From Vandiemenella viatica (lineage: Eukaryota; Arthropoda; Insecta; Orthoptera; Morabidae), in NCBI GenBank assembly GCA_031002005.1, contig JARYHS010008074.1, positions 352,680,932 to 352,744,931 of the forward strand: 64,000 nt of DNA. The letters are read 5' to 3'. Positions within the stretch are counted from its first letter, which is position 1. Every line of letters begins with the position of its first letter. The notes beneath the pieces were generated by a model that did no database searches, was not told the DNA's origin, and worked only from the letters and a program-made list of their open reading frames with translations. Both the position numbers and the translations under genes were made by a program. Shown here piece after piece: positions 1-11,058 of this stretch.

Positions 1-117
1 TTACTTAAGGCCTTATGGGTCGTCGAGATCATTAGAAGCGGAGTAGGATCAGGAGATGGAACAGAAAGGAATTCGACGATAACCTTTTGGCGCAACCGTC
101 CCGGTATTCTCCTGCAG
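1..117 (-). repeat. tRNA-derived SINE (family A), 3' part, minus strand
   Basis: This is the 3' half of the window's dominant SINE family in reverse orientation: the terminal motif near GTCGTCGAGATCATTAGA, then the 'AAGGAATTC' and 'CCCGGTATTC' body motifs. The copy is cut by the window edge on one side and stops at about 117, where a second copy begins in the opposite orientation. The tRNA-like head is absent. Confidence 0.7.
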
Positions 118-139
118 GACGGGGCGGGCGTATCGAGAC

Positions 140-332
140 GAAATCTCCTTCCTACGATTCAGATTTTGGGTTTTCTATGCTTTCCCGAAATCACATCAGG
201 TAAATGACGGGACTGTTGCTTCCAGGAGGTCATGGTCGAACTACATCCGGTTCCTTGCACCCCCCCCCCTCTCCTCTCCAGTACTTTCCTGCATTTAATG
301 TTCTCGACGTCAACGAGCGCTAAAGCCAAAAA
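140..332 (+). repeat. tRNA-derived SINE (family A), head-truncated, plus strand
   Basis: Plus-strand body of family A, with 'CAGATTTTGGGTTTTC', 'TTTCCCGAAATCAC', 'GACGGGACTGTT', 'CATGGTCGAA' and the 3' motif 'CTCGACGTCAACGAG' followed by TAAAGCC and an A run. The tRNA-like head is missing. A run of eleven C at about 259-270 interrupts the body. It lies tail-out next to the reverse copy at 1-117, so the pair forms an imperfect inverted repeat. Confidence 0.8.
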
Positions 333-640
333 AAAAAGTAATACTACTGTGCTTGGTATCTCCTGTGAGCTGTTGCTCTAACTGAGCAGTCTAGTTGTCT
401 CCATATCACAAAATAACACTCATCACTTACCGCTGGTACGAAATTGAGTGTATAGTAAGAATTTTGAATTACATTTTTGTCATAAACTAGACAGTAGTTT
501 GAACACAATTACAGCATAATTCAAATTGCTTTTCATTTGATTTGAAGCTGTTGAATTTGATAGTATTCCGTTACTGTTCCAGATATTGTGCTTAAATCAG
601 TCACCATTACTTCGTCAGTTACCGAATTTCTAGCTTTGTG
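333..640. other. AT-rich spacer, nothing recognised
   Basis: No open frame, TIR, tRNA-like box or repeat shared with the rest of the window was seen here. Confidence 0.5.
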
Positions 641-653
641 CTTCATCACAAAC

Positions 654-872
654 TAGCTTCTAAGTCCGTCAGAAATATCTAATTGAGCACAGAGTTCTGA
701 CGGTTGTTTTTCAAGCTTAGTATAATACTAGCAAAATATTGCAAAAGTATTTACATCGAATATAAATAGCTTCTAAAACCGTCAAAAATAACTGTTGAAC
801 GCAATTTTCTGGCAGTTCATTTCGTCGCAGTTGCTTAACTAAATAAAAATGTTATCAAATAACCCTCAGAAT
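654..872. repeat. diverged local direct repeats (family R), first cluster
   Basis: A segment beginning TAGCTTCTAAGTCCGTCAGA (654) recurs as TAGCTTCTAAAACCGTCAAA (768), about 114 bp apart, each followed by a C/G-flanked TTCT-GCAG/ACGG motif. The second ends in 'GCAGTTGCTTAACTAAATA' and 'ATGTTATCAAATAA', which recur in diverged form at about 1530, 6885, 7440 and 8725. I read this as part of one old repeat family. It has no coding capacity and its class is unknown. Confidence 0.55.
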
Positions 873-897
873 TAAAAAATATGTAATGTGGTAAATG

Positions 898-1365
898 CAG
901 GGTGTCCAGAAAAGGACTCCCTGATTTCAAAATTAAATATCTCGAAAACAAAGATCTATAGAGGAATGCAGTAAACAGTATGTTTATTGTGACAGCTGTA
1001 AGAAGTGTATACAGCAGTGTGAAATAATAGTTACAAAACAGATGGCGCTGTACGCTCATATCAGCATACATAAGTGAAATAATCGTATGAAAACAATATT
1101 TGCAAACAATCACATCACAATGTTTTCAAAATGTTCACCATTGGCACGTTTCAATGGTGGAACTGAGCTTCAGATCACTATTTAGGTATTACGTTTGGCG
1201 ATTACAGCGCCATCTGTTAGCAGCTTTTGTAACTATTATTTCAAACTGCTGTATACACTTCTTACAGCTGTCACGATAAACATACCGTTTACTGCATTCC
1301 TCTATCGATCTTTGTTTTCGAGATATTTAATTTTGAAATCAGGGAGTCCTTTTCTGGACACCCTG
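898..1365. mobile_element. Tc1/mariner-like MITE with about 155-bp terminal inverted repeats
   Basis: The ends are CAGGGTGTCCAGAAAAGG (898) and its inverted copy ending at 1365. The two arms (898-1054 and about 1203-1365) match almost throughout, apart from a 6-base insertion in the right arm. TA follows the right end and TG precedes the left end, consistent with a TA target duplication with one change. The loop holds, on the minus strand, a short tail reading RANGEHFENIVM-stop, which resembles the C-terminal end of a DDE transposase. Similar peptides readable from both arms arise only because the arms are inverted copies. This is a non-autonomous 468-bp element. Confidence 0.85.
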
Positions 1366-2090
1366 TATATATCTTATTTTACTGTATCAGCAATACCTCT
1401 GAATAAAGTACAAGAAAACATCTACCCTGACTGAATATAAATAAACAAAAAGCAACTAACAATATATTAATTTAACTGCAATATACACTTTCTTTCCTGC
1501 GTTTTGGCAAATCATTTCTACGGGGATGCTTAACTGTTATTAAATAACGCTCGTCACTTCTTCTATGTAGTAACATCTCTCGCTAATGTTAATCCAGTAA
1601 TGAAGGTTGGATGCATGACTGCGTTACGGACATGGCTACACAATGACCAAGTATTAGAATTGGTGATAAGACTGTTTTGACACCAAATGTTGCTCATTGT
1701 TTCTCAGTTTTGTCTATTTTGAAAGGTGCTACAACCATGGAAACTGATCGCTGAGGCATCCGTAGCTATAAAACTGTAAATATCAATCACAATACTGTGA
1801 AATAAGAAACCACTGTTTGACTTATGAAATACACCAACAGGGAATGCAAAAGATTTGTCGATTAGTGATTATTGCAGACGTGAAGATTGAAATCGTATCA
1901 TGTTTCTGAGATTCTGGATATGTTTTCCGGAAAGAAAGTTCGGCGGTAAACTTTAGTTCATTGACCAAATTTGGTCTCTGGAAGATACTTGTTATTTTTT
2001 TATACTTCTGAGCAAAAACGCAAAAGTGAATATTGTTGCTAAGTTTAATGCGAAAGAAGTTGTAAATGTGTCAATGCAGAGTAGCATGAA
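1366..2090. other. AT-rich spacer with one family-R fragment
   Basis: Only 1451-1560 is recognisable: 'AGCAACTAACAATATATTAAT', then 'ACACTTTCTTTC', a GGCAAATCATTTCT stretch and 'GCTTAACTGTTATTAAATAA', which aligns in order with 7356-7478 and 8643-8745. The rest shows no gene or repeat. Confidence 0.5.
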
Positions 2091-2092
2091 GT

Positions 2093-2300
2093 ATTGAGCG
2101 TGACAGTATACGGCGCCGCAGGGTCGTATAACGCGGCCGTCCTGAATACGAGATACGTGGCAGGTGCGTGGAGGAGCGACTTTACGAGCTGCCCGCTGCG
2201 TGCTCGCCCGCATCGTGCGCTGCGCACTGGACCGGCAAACAGTACAACACACGCCAGCCTATGCCTATTACACTGTACGGTACCAGTAGCCAGTCGAGGC
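2093..2300. promoter_or_regulatory. GC- and CpG-rich island, possible cis-regulatory block
   Basis: About 200 bp of high GC and frequent CpG (for example GGTCGTATAACGCGGCCG and GCGCTGCGCACTGGACC) stand in AT-rich surroundings. Short overlapping frames on both strands give unrelated low-quality peptides, so I do not call a gene. Composition is the only support for a regulatory role. It could equally be a decayed GC-rich repeat. Confidence 0.3.
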
Positions 2301-3910
2301 ACTTGGTCACATGTTCCACTCTCAAACGGTTTCAAGAAATGATAGACTGCCGTATCACTTGCTAGAGTACATACGAGACAATATTAGCAGCTTTTACTGT
2401 AATATTATATCGTTTGTTTTACTCGGTGGTTCGGTCATCAGATCCAATCCTCCAACTTCTATCCCTTTAGTTCTCTTCGTTCTTAATTCGTTTCTATCTC
2501 TGTGCTATCAATTTTGGTAAGTTCCCTAATGCATTACTAAAATTCATTCATCTTCATAAGTTCGATCAGTAATTCTAAATCTGTGGTACTATAATATGGG
2601 ACAGGTGGTCCGCTGACATAAGATTAATAATTTAATTGTAATTGAGTTAAAGATATCATAACAAAAATAAATTAGTAAAAACTGTTCACATAAAATGGAT
2701 ACAGTATATAAATCAAATTTCTACAAGTCATGAATATTTCAACGAACTGGTAAAAATATAACTACATTATTACTATAATAAAATACGCTTCCAGTTGGAA
2801 TCGAGACCAACTATCAATTTATGAGGTCCTCATTGTGGATGAGATCTTAAGGGACAGCGGTACGTCTCCGCAATAATTGATAGGTTTAATAGAAATAGGT
2901 AGAAAATTAGGGCCATATAGTCAGTGGTCCGCAGTATTATTTTTGACATTTTACTGGTCTTCAGGCTTAAAAAGATTGAGAATCACTGTAATTTTTCCGA
3001 TTTTCCTCGTTCATATCCGTTAAGCGATTATAGTGTAAATCTACTTTATACACTCTCATACTTTATTCATCAATATCAAAGACCGTAATGGGGAAATGGA
3101 TTATTAGAGAAAAGAAAGAACTCCATCTCGTCATTCTCCGTTCTCTCACTTGTATTCATGTATATGGTGGGTACAGTTTTCAAGTTGATGTATATACATA
3201 TTTTTTTTAGGATTCTTGCGGCATCCATTGAAGCTGGCTGCACAGATCTAAATAACGTTACTTTGTATATCAACGTCAGCCAAATCTGTTTCCTTCCATA
3301 CTTCACTGTGTCCCGCATTGTCTTTTGTTGTCTACGATTATTTCAAATTTCTTCGACGCTACTACGAGCTGAAGTTCTATTCCGTATACTGCTCCACTTC
3401 TCTCAGCAGGACCCACCCAGTGCAGCTGATATACGAGACATAATGTGTGTTGGGTCAGTCTCGAGAACAGTTTGCATATTCCTTTCCTCCGATGTTATGT
3501 AACCCGTGGATTATAATGTAGTCACAGTTTTATTTTTTTTATGTTTCATTTACAGGTATGCAAATTTTTAAAAAAACAATTTTGATTAACAAAACATGAA
3601 ACTAAGCATTGCTGTATCATAATTGTAGGCCGCGAAGAAGAATTTTTATCATGAAAGTTAGATGACTGTGCTAACTAACAATTTTCCGTCCGGCCCACAA
3701 TGGACAACGCTTTTGCAGTTTGGCTCGTTTTCTAGCGGTCATCGTTTCGAATCTGTCCCAATGTATAGATGTTTGCAATCAGTGTATATGCAGTTTTTTC
3801 ACCCTCGTTGTTTGAAGTGATGATTACAAGAATAAAATCATCAATCAGTAGGCAGTACGTTAGAAACGATTAAGTTGGCTTCCTTTCTTATATATATAAA
3901 ATAAATTTAT
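2301..3910. other. AT-rich spacer, nothing recognised
   Basis: Frames of up to 114 codons occur here but overlap on both strands and lack recognisable domains. No TIRs, tRNA-like boxes or tandem repeats were seen. Confidence 0.5.
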
Positions 3911-3918
3911 TTTCGCTG

Positions 3919-4132
3919 ACCGAGCGTGGTGGTTGAGCGGTAACGGTCTGGTCTTGCATTCGGGAGGACGCGGGTTCGAAACCCCGTCCGGGCATCCAGA
4001 TGGTTTCCCCAGATCACTGCAGGTGAATGCCGGGATGCTTCTTTTAAAGGCCTTCCTGATCTTGAGCCCAGTCCTTCCTCTGCTCTAATGACCTCGACGT
4101 CAACGAGACGTAAAGCCATAACCATAAAGTAG
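3919..4132 (+). repeat. full-length tRNA-derived SINE (family A) with target duplication
   Basis: The tRNA-like head ACCGAGCGTGGTGGTTGAGCGG contains the A box, and GGGTTCGAAACCCCG is the B box of an internal pol III promoter. The body follows (CATCCAGATGGTTTCCCC, CAGGTGAATGCCGGGATG, CCTTC). The 3' end has 'GACCTCGACGTCAACGAGACG' followed by TAAAGCC. The 8-bp sequence TTTCGCTG flanks the element at 3911-3918 and 4133-4140. Compared with the longer copies in the window, an internal stretch after the GGGATG motif is shortened. Confidence 0.92.
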
Positions 4133-4140
4133 TTTCGCTG

Positions 4141-6840
4141 CTGCAACAGATTTCGATTCGCAAGAGACTAAACATAGAGGTTACATATTTAACTAAGTAG
4201 TCCCGGACTATTTCGGTGATAGTGGTTACATACGGTCCAGCACTCTTTTACCTTATTCCCCGCGAAGGAAAACAGTATTTGTGGATCCCCGATATAGCGT
4301 GTACGACCAGCTCTGACGTCAACTCCGTCCCAGTACCACTATCCAGGAATCAAGTACCGGCTGTAACAGTTGCAGGCCAGCTTGCCTCAGGTGGATGCAA
4401 CGACTTTATAACACCCTTCCAAAGCGAAATGGTGCATGCATCCAGGCCAGAGGGTGCTCAACGTCCTACTGATACGAAGGCCCTCATTTCCAAGTTCTTT
4501 GTAAATTTGAGTCAGTTTTGTAATCACTAAAATAACATCACATATGGTTTCATTTTGTTTCCTCCTCACTTTCTGGTCGCTTCACTTTTTTCTCTAAAGT
4601 AATGAAGTCAAATATTTGTACAGGATTTTAAACAGCTCTGGCAGATCTCTTAAAACAACAAGGAAGGCGCCAGAAAGGAGGGCTTATCGGCGATAGGGTT
4701 AAACTTATCTTCACGGGATACAGGCTCTGTTCTATAAATAGTCTGCATTATCTTGCTAAGAAAAAGGGATCAGTAACGTTTTTGTGATGAGCATCAAGGT
4801 CTACTCTGGAGTTTAATGTTCTCCTGATCTCAGAACGACTCGTTTTAATATCCTAGTGCCACGCCCATCACGCGATCTGTCTACACAACTGGCCACCAGA
4901 GGGTCATGAGAAATATACTTCCCAAGGAGAAGATATGTAGATGACAGCTCGCTTCCCGATGAAGGAAAAGCATTCGTTATGGTTGTTCTTAAGCTAATAT
5001 GCCACTCGGTTCTATGTATTCGCCTTCAAATTAAATTAGTCATCTGTTTATCGAAGACCTTAAACGAAATACAAAAGTGTAGGCCAAAATCATATACCTG
5101 GCATGTCGCATCTCCTGACTGCTGTTTTCAGCTGGTTTCGTATACAAGCAGGGAAAGGCTGGGACGATCCCCCAGATCCCCAGTCCGATAGAGACTACGG
5201 TACATAAAAAAACTAACACAGCTGACAGACACATGGCGACGTTCACTTGCCTTATTCAGCATAAATCTTGTTTAATTGCATCAGCTGCAGACGAAAAAAC
5301 AGAATTAAGTGCCTACGGTATATTGAACTAGATTTATGGCGGGGCAGTGAATTCGCTATGGAGACGATACCATCCCGTCATCAATACAGCTGTCACTGCT
5401 TACAGCTTAATAAATAATATTGATTAAACAGGTTTAGTTTTTGCGAATGTTACTTCTCATGGGCTTCTAAAACATAGTGTATTTTTCGTGATGTTTCAGT
5501 GGGTGTTGACCAGTACAAGAATCTTAAATGACGATAGAACTTCCGGAAATCCTACAATATTATTAAAAGATGCACAGTTTGAACAGGGAGCTCTCCAAGT
5601 GGCAAAATTATGTGGCAAACACTCGGCTCTACTGAGTAAACACAACTAACATCCATCAATTTGTAGAACAATAAATAAATTACTGTCATATTTCTTGAAA
5701 AGTAGAAAATTATAGTCGTAAATTTCTCTACATAGCCATTCTCTAAATTTTGAAGAATTAAAAGAAAAATGGGAACATAGGCCTAAGACTTATGTTACAA
5801 TATGGGGGCTCCATAAATATGGAGCACGATTGATCGACTAGGTGGTACAAGTTTACAGAGCTGTTCGTGTGTGTTAAGGTTCAATATATTTACTGTGTGC
5901 TGTAGCCTTAAAACTGATTAAATGTATTTTCGATTTGTCACAGATCTGGTGGAAACAGTTTGATCATTCAGTAGGTTCAATTTACGATAAAATAATTTTC
6001 ACCTAACTGTAAAGAGATGCTAAGGAGATAAAATCTATTCAGAAAAAGAGTTAAGAATTAACTTAAATCTTATTTACTACAGTCTTCCAAACAATATCAA
6101 GAGCAAATAAGGAAATGTGTGAAATATGCAAGTGAAACATTATCATTTTTCCTTGCTTGCAGTCAAACTATAGGGAAGGATTATAAAATGATTTAATTAC
6201 CTTTGATTAATGATATTTCAGCAGCCAGATGATACTGTCAGACATTTGGTTTTATGAGATATCATGTTGAATTCTTTTTTACGACTCTGACATACCCATT
6301 AACGTGACGTTGTAAACAAGACGGGCAAGCAAGCGTGTGAGCTGTTCCGGATGCTGGACACGTGTGTTTCTGACCGCGTGTGGCACGGTCAACGATAGTG
6401 CAGCTCTAATATGTGTATTTCCTACGGTCTTTCTTTCCGCTTTTTGCTGTAAATTTCCAATTATTTATTATCTATATGGCAAATGGGAAAATTAGTTTGT
6501 TAATAGGTAACCCAGATCTATGATCTACATAACAGTTTTTAAGCCGTGTCAATAGTTTCATGCTACGTTCAGTAACAATGCCACAAAGTTTTTTGTTTCC
6601 TTGTGTTTAGTTTTCATTGATAATATCACATATATCAGATTTCAAGGAAGAATAAAACAAAAACCGTAATTAAAACGTATTACATGTGGTAACTAGGTAG
6701 CAGCTCATTCCTGTCGTTTTAAGTAGATGGCTTCGGACTTAATAGTCTGAAGTCGTAACGAAAAATGTTGAAACAAACAGCAAAAGGTGGCGGGTTTTAT
6801 CAATTCAATTTGTAATTAATACTAACCCCAAAGCCCGTAA
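4141..6840. other. spacer of about 2.7 kb without recognised genes or repeats
   Basis: Short frames at 4216-4530 and 4979-5246 encode no recognisable domain and overlap frames on the other strand. A moderately GC-rich stretch at about 6295-6410 includes TTGTAAACAAG, which would fit a forkhead-type site, but one motif is weak evidence. Confidence 0.45.
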
Positions 6841-6844
6841 AAAA

Positions 6845-8750
6845 TGACTGGTTTAACAAAATGTTATGGTAATTCATTTCTCTGCAGTTGCTTAACTAAA
6901 TAGAATTGTTATAAAATAAAGCTCATTGTAATTTCTCGTCCCTTGTGCTTTTTCAAAATGCTTCAGTTGTCAACTTGGTCCAGGGTGCATTTCAGCCTAA
7001 CCCCAACTCCGCTAATATCACCGGTAGAAAAGCAAAGCTTAAATCACACGCGAATTAACATATTCTCTGTATCGCATGTCAATGTCATCATGCATCGCGA
7101 TATAAATTTGATCCAAAATCTTCACGGGTTCTTATACCTTTCTTTCTTATTATCTGTGTTGAAGATCGATGTTTTAAGGGATGACACAGCTTACATGCGG
7201 CTGAAATAATGACCCCAGTGAAAACGAAGGATGCTAAAAATAAATCTTAACAACTTACGTTATGCCGCGTCATGTTAGTTTTAATTGTGATTTATCCCAC
7301 ATAGATTGCGATCAATTTGGAACTTCTTTTATTCAAACTAAGTAATAATTTCATTAAAAAAGCAACTGATAATTAATAATCCAATTTATACGAAATATAT
7401 ACTTTTCTTTCAGTATTCTGACAATTCATTACTTAACAACTGCTTAACTAAATAGAATTGTTATAAAATAAAATTCAATGCGATTCCTGGTACCATGCGT
7501 AAAATGTTTGTTTCCACCCGGGTCCAGGTTGCATTTCAACGTAATCACATACTACGCTAAACTTGCCGCCAGAAAAACAGTACTTCAACATATTAATACA
7601 TGTACTGTATCTTATTTTAGTGGAAATAATGCATCACAATGTAAATTGGGGCTCCAGCTTAATCACTGGGGCACATAAATGAATTGTCCTTTTGGTCTGA
7701 AAATTACACATGTTCGATATATTATACTGTTTAATGTTTGTTGCTGTTAGAGCTGTAAAATATATACATACCTCACAAACTTCACTCAAAAAGTGCCGTA
7801 ACGCTATACCTCGAGCGACTGGGAGAAGTCTTATAGCGAAGTATAATCATCATGCACACATTCTTTGAACGATATTATTCGGGAAAATGTTACTATCACA
7901 GCCAACAAAAATATAAATATGGAACAAATTACACACAAAAAAATACAATAACTTTGAACCATTAGCGAACGAAGGAATTTAATTTTTATAGTTGAAATGC
8001 AGAATGTACCAAAATGGCGTTTGGTTCTTGTTGTTAAAGTATAATTCGCTAGAAATTTGGATTTATTAAATATTTAAATTATAAATTTCAAGCAGAATCA
8101 TTAGCGGCGCCTGTGTAACAGTTTTCAGACCAAAACGAAAATTCCTTGAAGAGTCCCTGTGATTGCGCAACAACCTAAATATGATCAAAAGTCTTCGAAG
8201 CTTTTTACACCTTTTTTTTTGTTATCCGTGATCAGACCGACAATACAACTTTTGAATGGCTGACACTGTTACATGCTGCTGAAATAATAGCCTCAATAAT
8301 ATCTTAATCTTATAAACTTACATTATGTCACGTAATATTTGTTTTAATCGTAGCGTAGGCTGCACAGATCGCGATCAGTGTGCAAATATTAACGTTCAAA
8401 CGATTTAATAATTTCAATAATAGGACACAGTTTAAATTATTTTGAAAAAAAACTAAATTATTCATGCCCTCTGCTGTAACGGCAATTGCCAGGTGTAATT
8501 CTGACCCATGCTAAGTAACAATCTAATCAAAACTTTCGCTAACATTGATGCTCGAAACTTAAAGCTTTTATCTTACATATCTATGGACAAAGAATTTAAG
8601 GAATACTTTTCTATATCAAAAGAATATTACGTAAATATAAGCATCTAATGATTGAAATGTCGATTTAAACGCAATACATACTTTTATTTCAGTGTTCTGT
8701 CAGTTAATTTATTCGCGGATGCTTAGAAACGTTATTAAATAAGGCGCATA
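6845..8750 (+). repeat. family-R repeat: two to three diverged tandem units
   Basis: The motif 'GCTTAACTAAATAGAATTG' followed by TTATAAAATAAA occurs at about 6891 and 7441, with a weaker third version at about 8728. After the first two come related 'GGTCCAGGNTGCATTTCANC' segments (about 6979 and 7522). Both units then share 'GATC(C)AAAA..CTTC', 'TTATC(T/C)GTG', 'TACATGC(G/T)GCTGAAATAATG/A', 'AACTTAC(G)TTATG' and 'TTTAATAATTTC'-like blocks in the same order (about 7110-7360 and 8180-8425). The first unit spans about 0.5 kb. The second spans about 1.2 kb and has gained sequence at 7640-8160. No protein domain was recognised and the class is unknown. Confidence 0.6.
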
Positions 8751-9473
8751 ACCAAGAAAAATGGCGTAAAGCGTGACGTCATAGCGTGACAGATGACATC
8801 ATCGATGACCCAGAGTTGCTATTGATATGAAATATAAAAATGTAACCCTTGATAACCATGACAGATATTATAAATTAATAATAGATTGGTGTGGGATTAA
8901 CAATGAATGAATATAACACGTATTTTATTTGATCTCGAAAACATCTAAATGAATGGCTTTAATAGTTTAAATGAGGTTTGTTTTGAAAAAAATCGCGTTT
9001 TGAACTTAATTTAAGCCGCAGTGATGGCAGATAAGTACTGTCATGATAGCATGGCTCTGACAAACTGATGTTCTCCTGGTATGGCTAGCGAAGGAGGCCC
9101 CCGCTGTGAATGTGTGGTTGCGAATCTGCTTTCACTGCCCCCAGCTTTACCAGATACTCGAAACAATTGAAGGAGGAGTGGACACGAATGACAGGACCCA
9201 ATCGAATTAACTCTCCGTGATGCCAACCAGTTCTCCTACATTTCGGAGGGAGTAAATCTTACCAAATTCCGCTATGACGCGGGAAGACTCAATAGCTATG
9301 ATTGGATCAAATATAACAGAGAAATAAACAAGTTCCTGTCGCACGCATAAATCGGTTGGTTGATTGGTTCAGAGCACTTTTTGAGACGCGTTTACACTTG
9401 TTTCTAAACGAATTTTTGCGATAGCTCACATTAAACAGGCGCTGATGATTGATTTAGCATTGAATGGCCTCGT
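8751..9473. other. spacer with a perfect CRE-type palindrome
   Basis: TGACGTCA at 8774-8781 lies in 'GCGTGACGTCATAGCGTGAC', with further GATGACATCATCGATGAC downstream. A 60-codon frame at 9041-9226 on the minus strand has no recognised domain. Otherwise nothing was identified. Confidence 0.4.
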
Positions 9474-9481
9474 GTCCTAAC

Positions 9482-9603
9482 TAGTGTTGCCCAAATGCAA
9501 GAACAAGACCAGACTTGGCCGGTCTTGGTCTTGCATCAATACACCTGGTCTTGATCTTGGTCTTGCAAAAATGCAAGACCAAGACCGATTTTGGGCAACA
9601 CTA
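9482..9603. mobile_element. 122-bp hAT-type MITE with perfect 8-bp target duplication
   Basis: The terminal inverted repeats are TAGTGTTGCCCAAA at both ends. The 8-bp sequence GTCCTAAC flanks the element exactly (9474-9481 and 9604-9611). The whole interior is built from copies of AAGACCAAGACC and its complement in alternating orientation, so the single strand can fold strongly. The 8-bp duplication and its xTxxxxAx pattern are typical of hAT insertions. There is no coding capacity. The identical duplications suggest a recent insertion. Confidence 0.93.
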
Positions 9604-9611
9604 GTCCTAAC

Positions 9612-10355
9612 GAGACACACAACGTCTGTCGGTGACATTTGCAGAAAAACTCTTTATTGGGTCACCTCCATTAATGCTGTATCCCCGTCTTTAAAATAAC
9701 GGATCGTTTTATGCGAATGTTTATTGCTTTCATCATAAATTTTCATTTCTGCTAAGCGTCCACCATACAGGTTTTCCATTCGAAATTGTTTTGCCTTGAA
9801 TTTTCCAGTTTATTACTGGTTACGTTAACAGTTACGTTAAAATCTCACATATTCATCAGTAAATGTTTGCGAAGGAAAACATTAAAAGGTAAACTATCTT
9901 TCTATAATGTCGTGGATATAAATTAGCAATGTGCAAGACTGTCATGTTGAATAGTTATAGTAATTTAATTCGGTGTGACTTAAATATCGTATTGACAGTT
10001 TTCAACCAGCTGTCCAAGTCCGGCTCTAGGAAAGCCGTCTCGCCTAACTCGGCAGTTCAGTTGAAGAGGACTGCATGTAATTCGAAGAGCCGTAGCGTTC
10101 GTAATTCAGATACACAAACCAAACTTTCGCAGAAGTGTATGAAAATTTAGGGGCTTTCAGAATCTGGGTCGAGATTGGAATTGGGTAGCTTTCGATTCTC
10201 AGTCATATACTTAACCAAGGAGCAAGTAGAACGCTCTTTTAACTACTGACAAGAATACAGAAACCACGACAGGATTGGCCTGAAAACAAGGTAATGGAAG
10301 AGTTGTTTTAAATATAAAAATTAGTTCTTGTGGATACAAGGCATACGCGTGCTCT
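9612..10355. other. spacer, nothing recognised
   Basis: A 73-codon frame at 9929-10150 has no recognisable domain. No repeats shared with the rest of the window were found. Confidence 0.45.
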
Positions 10356-10545
10356 AGTCTGCCAGTGGGCAGGGTGCACAGCTGGGTAGCTGTGCACGTG
10401 TGCTCCGGCCCGTGACTGGAGACGTCGCCACTGGAGCGAGGCGTCGAGCTCTCGGAAGACAGTATCCTCTCCTCTACACCCGCCGCGTCCGCTTGTGCAA
10501 CCTCGCTCGAGTTGTGCCTACAACACGGGCATTCATAATTTTTGT
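10356..10545. promoter_or_regulatory. CpG-rich island with a hairpin, possible regulatory DNA
   Basis: GC-rich block containing a perfect 10-bp inverted repeat, GTGCACAGCT-GGGT-AGCTGTGCAC, at 10374-10397, then CCACTGGAGCGAGGCGTCGAG and CCGCCGCGTCCGC. A 76-codon frame crosses it but resembles no known protein and runs into the MITE at 10604. Composition is the only basis for the regulatory label. Confidence 0.3.
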
Positions 10546-10603
10546 GTCAGTTCTGTTGTACTGTGGTCGTGATGTAGAACTTATGATGTTACACCTTCTA
10601 GAA

Positions 10604-11050
10604 CAGAGGTCGGCAAACCGCGGCTCCTGAGCTCTTTGAGGATATTAGTGCGGCTGATTCATATATATATTATGCAATTTTACTGACAATAATAGTACTA
10701 GCAGTAGAAGCAACGTCTGTGAGTTCTAAAGACCAGGCCTCACCAGTTTGAACACACGTTTTCCAACATGAAACCAAGTAACCGATGATAAATTTTTGTT
10801 CTAAATTAAAAACAAGTTACTTATGATAAGGAAATTGCATTGTTATCATTAGTTGAAACTCTTACTATTTACATGTGATTTATTTATGAATATATTATTT
10901 ACATAATCATATGTATGATGGTGTATTAATTATTTAATAATTATATTAATAATTTCATTATTAAATTATAACTATGGCTCTTATAAATTTTTTCCGAACT
11001 CCTTTAATGGTGATATTGGCTCTTTAACTTCTACAGTTTGCCGACCACTG
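10604..11050. mobile_element. 447-bp hAT-type MITE with palindromic 8-bp target duplication
   Basis: The left end CAGAGGTCGGCAAACCG and right end CAGTTTGCCGACCACTG are imperfect inverted repeats. TTCTAGAA flanks it at 10596-10603 and 11051-11058. The subterminal 'GCGGCTC' and 'TTGGCTCTTTAA' elements are followed by a strongly AT-rich interior (about 10860-10980) with many ATTAATAATT-type stretches. The 'cAGxGGTCGGCAAAC' end is of the kind seen in animal hAT elements. There is no transposase remnant. Confidence 0.93.
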
Positions 11051-11058
11051 TTCTAGAA

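Noticed and set aside
835..1434. Two similar proteins on opposite strands (92 and 79 codons)
   Set aside because: Both are readings of the same inverted-repeat arms of the MITE at 898-1365.
3907..4146. 79-codon minus-strand frame
   Set aside because: Lies entirely within the SINE at 3919-4132.
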